This document shows positions 1 to 8,892 of a stretch of 64,000 nucleotides of DNA, piece after piece (position 1 is the first letter of the stretch; the number at the start of each line of letters is the position of its first letter). The notes below the pieces were generated by a model. The model was not told where the DNA came from, did no database searches, and was given only the letters and a program-made list of their open reading frames with translations. Both the position numbers and the translations under genes were made by a program. Origin of the DNA: Symsagittifera roscoffensis (Eukaryota; Xenacoelomorpha; Acoela; Convolutidae); the NCBI RefSeq assembly GCF_963678635.1, contig NC_087071.1, positions 18,165,613 through 18,229,612 of the forward strand. Direction: 5' to 3'.

Positions 1-540
1 TGATCCGATGTCCAGTTGGAACTAACTGTACACTCTGCCATTCTTCGACATATGCTTTTTAGCATCTTCGTACAACCAGGCACTCATGTCAGCTCTGAAC
101 CATGGCATTAACAGTCTTCTGATCAATATTTTTTTTAAATTTTCAATGGAATAAACACAATTTTACACATTGTTTCAGAAAACATTAAGCTTTCAGAGAG
201 TCAAAATTTTCCAACTGTTTTTTGGTAGCCGCTTCTTGTTTATTGTTCTCCCTAAAATGAGCTTCCAGCCATCTAATTGCCATCATCGTTAGGGTTTTTA
301 CTATCGTCAATGGTTGCGATGAGTTTGGTCAACCATGTAGAGCAGACCCTCATCGTCGCTGAACAACACCAGATTCATAAGCGCAAGGTACCACCATGGT
401 TGCATCAAACAGTGGTATGGGACTTCATCATGTGTCAGCCTCATGCTTCTCCAGTTTCAAAGCTCTGGCGCTTCCAGCAGGGTATCCACTTCCATTTTTA
501 TCCGGCGAACTGCATCACCTTGTCTACTGCCTTGTAATCC

Positions 541-2925
541 GTGTCTGCTCTTTTTTTAGCTTCTGCCTTTCAAAATAAGTGAAGTTCCCTTCGGCATATC
601 CCATGAACTTCTTTTAAAGTATCGATTCCAAGTACCCTTAGTTTTTTCAGGAGCTGCGGAAAAAATCTTACTGAGCAACCTAGTAGACCCTTCTAACATC
701 CTTACAAGTCTCAGAAACTTTGGCACTGAGAAGGGTTGATACACTTAAGTTCTAGAAAGTATGCTGGATATTGGCTTTTGCTCATAGGAGCCACACTTGA
801 AAGCACTTGAAATCGTACACCAGATGGTCTATGCTACGCTTCACTTTGCTTGAGGTTCATTTCCACCTCGATCAATTCCCCTATCTTCTAATATATTTCC
901 GCTCAGTCTGTAATACGTCTGGAAACACGTCTACACTGATGGCTGTGACTATCTCATGTTTTACTTCTAGATTCAATGGTGAATCCAGGGAAACAAAGTT
1001 GCTGTAGAATCCTAGTGCTGTCACTAGATTAACTTCAGATCCTCTTTGATTATCCGCAATTAGTTCTCTTTTTGTTTCGTCTTCGTCACTAGAAAATATC
1101 ATCAACTGTTTAAGCTGCTTCGCGAATGTCTTTACGCAGACGAAACCATCACACCTATGACCTTCAAAGCCGCAGATTTTTGACTGACAGCTACCTGGTT
1201 CCACTCAGTCTTCCGGTCCCCAACCAGGCAATTCAACAGTTTTCTCCCGTATGGCCCTGGAGTCTGCAGTCATGTTATTCATAGTGTTCAGGTGGTGCAG
1301 GTAACAATCAGCATTCAATTCTCGTTTAAAATCTTAAAACGTCGCTCGCAATATCGTGTCAGTGTTGAGACTTGGGCAAAAAGATGGTTTCTTTAATTAC
1401 CAAACTACCATCATATTTGTTCTCAGGAGTTCGCAATCCAGACTCCACACTACTGTCAGATTTGGCACGTAAGGTGCAGTCATCAGTTCTTCCAGAATAA
1501 GTGCTTGCTTGGTTGTTGACTTGCAATGAATCTTATCGTTGATATTCTAGACATCGAAAGTCTTATGAAATCTGCTTGCTCGTAATTAAAGTAGCTCGTA
1601 ATTAAAGCAATTAATAATTGCTTGCTCGTAATTAAAGAGAATAAATCTCTTAGGGCCATCATTAGGAGCTCGTTTTCATCCTTGGAATTTTATCTTTCAT
1701 CTGAGTCGTAATCATAGTCATCCCTGGTCAATCCCACAAACACCAGGTGAACCTAACCTGCATATTGGTCGTGACATACGGTACAGCTAAAAGTGCATGA
1801 ACCTTCGGGGTTGTGCTCATTCCTTTATCGAAGTAACGTAACAGTACTGCTCTCCAATGCAATCTAACAAGTTGATCCACTGCTTCTGCGCGCAGTACCG
1901 AGGAAGCCAGTGTTCCATAACCTTTCTGCTTCATCGTAGTGTCTTTGATAAAGCATTCCACGGCATCTTTGTTCTATAGAGCCATTATGCGTCCTCTGGC
2001 TGAGTTTCTGAGTTCATTTTTTCGATATAACCAACAGCGGGCTCATCTATTTTGACTGTCTTTGATACTCCCAGTCAATAATGTTCAACCGGAGTAAGTT
2101 GTCGTGCAACGATTCCTTTTCCATGGTTCATCGTAGATGGCCTGAATTTCTTCACTGTCCTTCGATGGTTTGAATTCTTTCAGGTTTTTTTCACTAGATT
2201 GGCTCAGAATTTCCGTTTCCAAATTCACTCCAGTAAGAGTGCTGTCACTTTCTTTAGCCTTGTAACTAGCTTTTCGGCCCTGCCATAAGAATAGGTGGTA
2301 CCTTCAAATTGGTCTGTCATTTTCGAGGTGCCCTGTGATCCATCATCACACCTTGATCAAGGTCCTCTAACTTTTCCACTCGCTTTCTTTGCGCTAGCTT
2401 AGCAGTCTTTGCTTTAGATTCAAAGTTTACTTTCCTTTTGCTACATTTATTTCCCATGACCTTGCTGAAAAACTTCACTTTCTTGTCATTGATTCGTTTG
2501 ATCACTAGTTTTGAGAGCATTGTCCTTTTTTTGTCCTGAACAGATACGCTAATTCAATAGCTGTTTTCTTGGTACGCTGGCTTTCTTGAAAAAGTCGACT
2601 GGTGTTCATCGAAGGCTGAATCAATGAGTAGTTCACTTATTAGTCCCCGAATTCATCCAATTTCTCGAGGTTTTCATGCATCAGTGGTCTATTGAGACCT
2701 ATTTTCAGCACTCATTGGGTCCCACAGCGCTGCACTACCGAATAGACCTCTTCCATGAAAGGATTCATTCCGCAGCCAGTCCTGTTCACGAGATTGCGAT
2801 GGCTAACTTCTAATTCTTCTTCAGTTTGAGTTCCAAGGAAAGGTACTAACGCTGCATTCTCTTTTGTTCCTCTACGAGGTGATTCAGTCAATGATTTTTT
2901 GTTGCTGTTTCGACTTTTCAAGGAG
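541..2925 (-). pseudogene. Possible heavily decayed coding region (BEL/Pao-like?)
   Basis: The first 3 kb look richer in G+C than the rest of the window, and several short minus-strand frames (556-744, 881-1204, 1728-1961, 2712-2921) read like protein rather than random AT-rich translation. The frame at 881-1204 begins with a CQSKICGFEGH segment. This loosely recalls the second zinc-knuckle/protease-junction area of BEL/Pao retrotransposons, and it is followed by a stretch ending in ERKYIRR. No frame exceeds about 107 codons, stops interrupt every frame, and I found no LTRs, integrase or reverse-transcriptase motif. It could instead be a decayed host gene or chance. The family assignment is inference only. 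Confidence 0.22.
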
Positions 2926-3101
2926 TGCTGCCTTTCAGCACCCTATGAAAAGCTTTCAAAAAAGCTGAAACAGGTTCCAGCATGGAAAAATCGTCCTCCA
3001 CTGGCTCAGTCGTATTTGGAAGTTTTAACGCTGATTCTCTGCGCAATCATTACTGAAATAACTTTGAAACATCGGAGGCTCAGCTATGCAAAAAAACTCT
3101 G

Positions 3102-3610
3102 AATTGTACATGCATCAGCGCTGTAAAATGGTAATCCATGGGATACTACAGAAAAAGCCATAATTAACAGTGTGATTTCAGTCCGGTATCTTTAAGTAAG
3201 ACGCGGGCTTTTTAGGCAAGAAATACTTTTATTTCCAGAGAATTAACCTCCAGAAAACTATTTCACTTCCAGGTATTCCTAAGTCTATTTGAGGGGAATT
3301 GGGCAGGTTGTATCGCCTTTGTGCACTATCAACCCCAAAATTTTTACGGAAATAAAACCATAAACTGGTTCCAAGAATCAACAGCAAACAAAAACATTTC
3401 ATACAAATTTTAAACAATAATTACCACAGAATTTTTGCCAAAATGAGCAAAAAGCCAGTTCAATAGCCCATAAACTTTAAATTGAATCGTGTTTCTTCTT
3501 GACTGATTACATCAGAGAAACCTTCCTTCCAGATTTTCCAGTCTGATATTTAACTTTATCTAGGCTAACAAGATACCAGAAAGGTGAATGTAAGATATGC
3601 ACAAACTCAG
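3102..3610. other. Intergenic, no feature seen
   Basis: This stretch is AT-rich with stops in all frames. I see no motif, repeat or exon-like pattern that I can support. Confidence 0.5.
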
Positions 3611-3962
3611 CAGCGGATTTATGGGGGAAGGGAACGGGGGGGGGGGTGAGCTCTCCCAATGCACTAAAAAGTCCCTGTTTCGGCCAAATTGCTGCGCCGA
3701 AATCAAAATTTTGAAAAAACAGGCCAAAAAGGCGTTTTTAAGCACTTTTTGGAAAATTTATTAAAAATCGCGTTTTTTCAACGCGCGCTCCCCTCTCAAA
3801 ATTTGTATAAAATGGCGCCTAAGGCGCCTTTAGAAAGTTTTTGGGTCTGTTACCAAAAATGGATATCTCAAAATAGTACAAAGGGGGACCCTTTGGGTCG
3901 GCAGGTGGTCGAATTCCTGAGGAGGGGGAGAAGCGTCCGCCCCCACCCTATATCCGCCTCTG
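3611..3962 (+). repeat. Short repeat with G-rich inverted ends (MITE-like), copy 1
   Basis: The left end reads CAGCGGATTTATGGGGGAAGG. The right end, reverse-complemented, reads CAGAGGCGGATATAGGGTGG followed by GGG. The two ends are therefore imperfect inverted repeats. The interior (around 3858-3905) has a block with AAAAATGGATAT and GGGGGACCCTTTGGG that recurs inverted at about 58130-58200. The pattern fits a small non-autonomous inverted-repeat element. No target duplication could be fixed and nothing is encoded. Confidence 0.5.
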
Positions 3963-5059
3963 CATCTAACCATGAAACTAGATTTGTAGGGGATCATAAT
4001 CGATTATTTTTGCAGTTTTATGGACATGACTACAAAATGGTAGCATGATTGAATATTATCCATGAAACTGCCGACGCGCGTTTTCTCTTTTTTAATCGAA
4101 ATAAAATAATAGATATCACTAATTTCAACTCTGAAACGTAACAACAAAGGTCTTCTAAACTATCTGAAAAAGTTTTTTTTTCGGAAATGAAAAAAAAAGT
4201 GGTTTAAGTTCATACTGAACCAACAGAACTTTACTAAAACCGTTTATGTACACTAAATTGTCAAAAAGTTAAAATTAAAAAAGAAAGAAAAAAATAAGCT
4301 TCTGAACCAAGAATTATTGCTTCCGCATTTACAGTCTACAAAAAGGGAAAAATATAGTCTTTGAAAATGAAACCTCAATTGAAGCAAAAATTTCAGTCAC
4401 TAAAACAAATAATTATGGTCTTTGAACAAAAAGTTTTACAAAATATCATCTTTGAAACCGAGAATAATCTGTCTCTAATTTGAAAATAAGGCAAATTATT
4501 GAGTATAAGAAAGTAATCGTTTTGTAACTCTTTTGATTAGTTTTGGTTATTAACAGAAATAGTTCCATTAGACATAAATTGAGCTTCGAAGATATTGTAA
4601 GCTAAAGAAGTCAAGACAAACCGTTCGAAGTTATCAAAAAATTATATGCATCAGTCAGTAACGTCACCAGGTCAGATTTTGTCAGGTTTGATCAAAAGTC
4701 CGGTGTCGGGAGAAATTTATCAATTTTCCGCTACAGAAGACAGTAATAAGTGTGTTTGTTAGCAATGTTATCATCCCGTTATTAAAAAAAATTTCTTCTC
4801 AAGTAATCTCAAGTAATATTCTTCTTCTTAATACTGCAGTTCTCTCTTTTTTATACAAGGATAGCACCACTGCAGAAAAAGAGAAAAAAATTAAATCGCT
4901 GAACATTTCATGCAACGTGTTCATGTTTCCAGTACCAGCAAGGAAGTTTCATGGAAAAAAATCGATTAAATTTGAGTTTCATTGTCCATGAAATTGAAAA
5001 ATAATTGATTTTAATCAATTCGAATGGATTATATTGCTTTTATTTAAAAATACATTAAA
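3963..5059. other. Intergenic AT-rich sequence
   Basis: This region has poly-A and poly-T runs and only short frames. I see no coding signal or recognisable repeat. It is the left flank of the 20-kb LTR element. Confidence 0.5.
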
Positions 5060-5063
5060 ATTC

Positions 5064-5473
5064 TGAGTTAGGACCGAGTTGGTTAACTCATAGAGTAATT
5101 TCGGATAGGGTACACCGTCTGCTCGTCACGCTATCTTATTTTCGGCCGGATAGATTCGTGCAACTTCTTAGTCTAATACCGATCCTAATCTTACTCTTAT
5201 ACTATCTAGTCTCAGGTTGTTTAACTAGTCTCTGCTAGGCTCAATAGATCTAGGGTATACTGGTTTATTGCGGCTGCTGAAGTGCTCGGGAGAGTCCAAC
5301 TAATTTCTAAGTTAAATTCAATTCTCTCTGGTGCTGAAATTACAAGTAACTTCAGCACTTACAAATAAGTGGGTTGTTAGTTAGATGGATCATGATTGGT
5401 TAATATTAAATACTTTACATTGGTAAAATATCTAATTTATCCAATCATAAAATGTAGTTTAGATCAGGTTCCA
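5064..5473 (-). repeat. 3' LTR of the 20-kb element
   Basis: This 410-bp copy matches 24505-24914. The only difference I can see is G at 5071 against T at 24512. On the transcribed (minus) strand it starts TGGAACC and ends TAACTCA. It contains an AATAAA (minus strand) at about 5264-5269 and an inverted repeat with CCAAT boxes at 5392-5448. Confidence 0.95.
5392..5448. promoter_or_regulatory. Inverted repeat with CCAAT boxes inside the LTR
   Basis: The segment begins ATGATTGGTTAA and ends TTATCCAATCAT, giving an inverted repeat of about 57 nt with CCAAT motifs facing each other. The same element is at 24833-24889 in the 5' LTR, where it lies near the upstream (U3-like) end. A promoter role is inferred from its position. 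Confidence 0.4.
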
Positions 5474-7086
5474 CCCATCCGGGTTTTACAGAGTTTTTTA
5501 GAATAGTTCTTCTGCAATTCGAAGGATGGATGATGGACGTTGGTGTTTGGCGAACATCTTATTTCTTCTGTTTCCTTTTTGTTAAAGAAGTTCCAGGAAG
5601 CTGGAGTTAGAGACATAAGACGTTGTGTCTTCTAGTGACAACGACTAAGTCTTTGCAACAACCTCAAATCTGATTTCAGAATGGTTTGCTATGTCAGGTT
5701 TTTCTGTTCTGCGTGGAGAACTTCTTTTGTGTCTGATCTAATTTGGGAATGGCGTGGAGATTGTGCGTGGAGGGGATGCCTGGTTACTCGGATCTGTACG
5801 TATACTTGAACATCGAGGTGGTCATTGGTCTAGTTCAATGAAGTCCTTTTCTGCGAAGTCAAGTCGTACTCTAAATCCTTTGAGTTGTGATTGTGAGTGG
5901 CATATCGATTGTGGTTGGCCATTCTCTCTCGAGCGTAGTGGGGTCGTTTTGTCTTTAGATGTTCGTCCTTGGTGTTGTATTCTGATCTATGTATTGCATA
6001 ATGTAATTTACATTTTATAAAACATTTATTAGTTTAATATTTTTTAATTATGATTTTAGTTAGTTGTTTTCACAAAAGCTTTTTGTTTTAGTTCGGTTAT
6101 TTTGAAGAGTTACTCACACTTGAGTAGCTCTTATTAAAAATAGAGGTGTGGTCACAAAGCGTGGATGTAGCACGGTGGGTTAGGCCGGCTATAGAGCATG
6201 CTCAGGACGTCCTTCCTGGTGGGTTAGGCCAGGAGTGGGAGTATGATTTCATGCGGTTTTTGTGAGGGGTCCTGTTATGTGACAACGTTTTATGTTGGGT
6301 TTGTTGTGGTTTTTCTTATGTTTTGTTGGTTGTGTCCTTTTTTCAAAAATCAAATTGTTTGTGGTATGGGTTTGTCTTTCGACTTTTTTGTGTTTTATTA
6401 TTTCTTTCTTAGACTTTATAATAGTCTTCAAAAGAATAAATTATCCAGTTTTAAACTGGGTTAATCCGGTTTGGGTACCGTTGGTTTCCTTTTCTTAGTC
6501 ATGCTGTTATTCTATGATTTGTGGTATTTAGTAAGCTGCGTTGGTTAGTTTTGTTTAGTATATGATTCCTTTCCAACCGGGTTAAAGGAAAGTTTGAAAC
6601 ATGTTATTATATGTTAGAGTTGTTGAGTGTGAAAACTTGAAACTGAAATTCATTATTTTAAACAATTCTTCGTGGGCGAGCTGTGCGAGTGTGGATAGAA
6701 TTTCTGTGCGAATGAATGAAAATATCAAAAGGTTAGTACTGCAATTGCATTTTATTAATTTACTGCATAGAATTTGGAAATTTACTGCTAGTTATGGGGG
6801 AATTTTAAGATACAAATTTTCATTATAATTAGATTTACTGCTTGTGGGGAAAATTTTAGAAATGAATTTATTGCATTGGTATTAAATTTATAAATTTATA
6901 AGTGTAAGAGATTAATAGAATTTTTGAAATCTGTTTGATGAAATTTGCGATCTTTATTTGTTTTTTGTGGTTTTTGTAGGTGATCGTCGGATGAAGACTA
7001 AAAATCTAAAGAAAACATGGATAAAGAATGGTGAGTTTTTAATATTTTAATTAGTTAGTAATATTCATTTAATTCATACTTACCTG
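5474..7086 (-). other. 3' non-coding region of the 20-kb element
   Basis: This 1.6 kb between the last ORF and the 3' LTR has no long minus-strand frame. It contains an unusually GC-rich block at about 6171-6236 holding two copies of GGTGGGTTAGGCC (6174-6186 and 6218-6230), the second inside a CCTGG...CCAGG mini-hairpin. Next to the LTR the minus strand reads CCCGGATGGG, a weak candidate for the polypurine tract. The function is unknown. Export or packaging RNA structure is one possibility. Confidence 0.45.
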
Positions 7087-8892
7087 TTAGTCGTCGGGGA
7101 AAAAACCGTGGGGGAAGATGTCGTGGATGAGATCGGAAGTTGTTAGTAGTTTAGCTAAGATGCGGATGATATTTTTAGTCTGAATCAGTGGCCAAAGCAA
7201 TTGGAGTGCCTTGATAGTGGTTAGTTCTTCAGTGCCAACTGCAAACTCATAAGGTGTGTTTTGGATTAGATTATATAATTTGTGATTGAATTTAGTGTTG
7301 TGGATGAATTCTAAAATTGGGATTTCTATAGGTTGTACAAACTCGTGCGGGATAAGGAAGGGTCGGCATTCTTCGGCGTTGAAGGTCCTGGTGATGGGAC
7401 AGAAGATGTACATTTGGGTTATGGGATCATAATTGCGAAGAATACCATGAAGGTTAGTATCTTTAATGCAATATGTGAAATTTAGGAAAAATGGTGAAGT
7501 GTATTTGGAATTAATGAATTGAAAGCGATGGTGTGGTTGTCTAGAGGGTGTGTGTAGGTCAAAGTGATTTTGAATGAAGCGATAATAACTATATGTGTGG
7601 GTTTGTTTAGTGCGCAACATAATATCGTGTGAGCAGTGTAAATCTCTTTCGTGTGGTGCAAGGAAATGAAAGGTTAGTGAAAATATTTGGAAGCGTTCTT
7701 TAAAACTTTCGTATGCTTGTGTGTCTGTTAGTGCTTCTGAAATAATGTGATCAAACTTTCGGTCGAAGATGTTTAGTGTGAATATATATGGTGTCTTGAT
7801 GAAAAATTTCTCAGTAATTTGTGGATTAGCGAAGCGATCGTCGTCTAAGAATTGATCTTGGTTAGCTCTGATGATGTTGTGATCATAGTATTCGAGTGTA
7901 TATTCGTTAGCTCTAGGTGCAGTGTGTGTTTTTAGTGATTTTTTATATCCAACGTAAGTAAATTGTCTAGCGGTTAGTGGTGTAGTGAGTCGATATAGCA
8001 TGTCCGTATTTCGCTCTATATCGATGTGAGTGTTAGATAAAGGTAAGCAAAGAGGGTTAGTAAAATGATAATATGAGGTCCAAGAGAGAGTGGGCATTAA
8101 AACGTATTCATCTACAAAGTTGCGTGTTTCGTTAGTGTCGTGGGGGGTGTTTAAGGTGTATTGTGGAAATGAGGGTAAGGTGATGGCTAAAAATTCTTTT
8201 GTGTTAGTATGCTTGGGATGGTTGATGTATTCACGGGCTGTTCCTGGTTTTGCTGGGAAAGGATGGTTGGGGAACTTTCTTTTAAAAGTGCGGTAAGCTC
8301 TATTAGTGTTGAGTGAAGATTCAGTTGATGTGGATGATGGTGCTAATGATTCAGTATAATTTGAAGAGGGTGTAGGGGTAGGGGGGTTGGATGAATTTAT
8401 TGTGGAGGAGATTTGGTTTATGGTTGGGGTATTAAGGTGGTAGGGTTGTTGTTGAAGGGTAATAAAATTATCTAGCTCTGGGGAGATTCGGGGGGTGTCT
8501 GGAGAAGGAGATGATTGGTCAGAATGGTATGAGGAGTAGGTTGGAGTAACTTGGGAAGCATAAGAGGGTGTGGGAGTGATGGGGTCAGGGTTATTGGATA
8601 ATATGGGTTGAAAAGGGGGTTGAGAAAAATTAGAAGAGTTATGAAAATTATTGGATGGGGATGGTTCTGAGTCGGCAAATTCATCGGGGGTTTCAATATT
8701 CGGGTTATTGAGTTGTGAGATGGAATATAAAACTGAGATGTGTGAATTAGTGTCGGAATTCATGCCTGATGTTACATTACTAGGTGAAAAATCGGGTGGC
8801 GGAAAAGCAAAAAGTGGTATTATTGGGATTGGAGAGGTAAGATTGGTTGGGTGGGAATTTGATCGGTGTAGTGATCCAAGTTGGCGGCTCAT
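7087..8892 (-). CDS. 601-aa 3' ORF of the 20-kb element, unknown function
   Basis: I do not recognise this protein. Residues 1 to about 195 are a Pro/Ser/Thr/Asn-rich, probably disordered segment. The remainder looks folded, with many aromatic residues, His pairs and scattered Cys, and it ends in an acidic DD. I see no signal peptide or obvious membrane segment. The ATG at 8892-8890 overlaps the stop of the upstream envelope-like ORF in an ATGA tetranucleotide, which suggests termination-reinitiation or a shared subgenomic transcript. An intact 1.8-kb frame without stops in a recently inserted element implies selection for the protein. Gypsy-type elements do not normally carry an ORF here. 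It could be an accessory/regulatory protein, a second virion protein or a captured gene. Confidence 0.85.
   Translation of the reverse strand: MSRQLGSLHRSNSHPTNLTSPIPIIPLFAFPPPDFSPSNVTSGMNSDTNSHISVLYSISQLNNPNIETPDEFADSEPSPSNNFHNSSNFSQPPFQPILSNNPDPITPTPSYASQVTPTYSSYHSDQSSPSPDTPRISPELDNFITLQQQPYHLNTPTINQISSTINSSNPPTPTPSSNYTESLAPSSTSTESSLNTNRAYRTFKRKFPNHPFPAKPGTAREYINHPKHTNTKEFLAITLPSFPQYTLNTPHDTNETRNFVDEYVLMPTLSWTSYYHFTNPLCLPLSNTHIDIERNTDMLYRLTTPLTARQFTYVGYKKSLKTHTAPRANEYTLEYYDHNIIRANQDQFLDDDRFANPQITEKFFIKTPYIFTLNIFDRKFDHIISEALTDTQAYESFKERFQIFSLTFHFLAPHERDLHCSHDIMLRTKQTHTYSYYRFIQNHFDLHTPSRQPHHRFQFINSKYTSPFFLNFTYCIKDTNLHGILRNYDPITQMYIFCPITRTFNAEECRPFLIPHEFVQPIEIPILEFIHNTKFNHKLYNLIQNTPYEFAVGTEELTTIKALQLLWPLIQTKNIIRILAKLLTTSDLIHDIFPHGFFPDD

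Noticed and set aside
6975..7031. Plus-strand exon-like segment (AG ... GTGAG) inside the 20-kb element
   Set aside because: It lies antisense in the element's 3' region, has no coding continuity and no partner exons.
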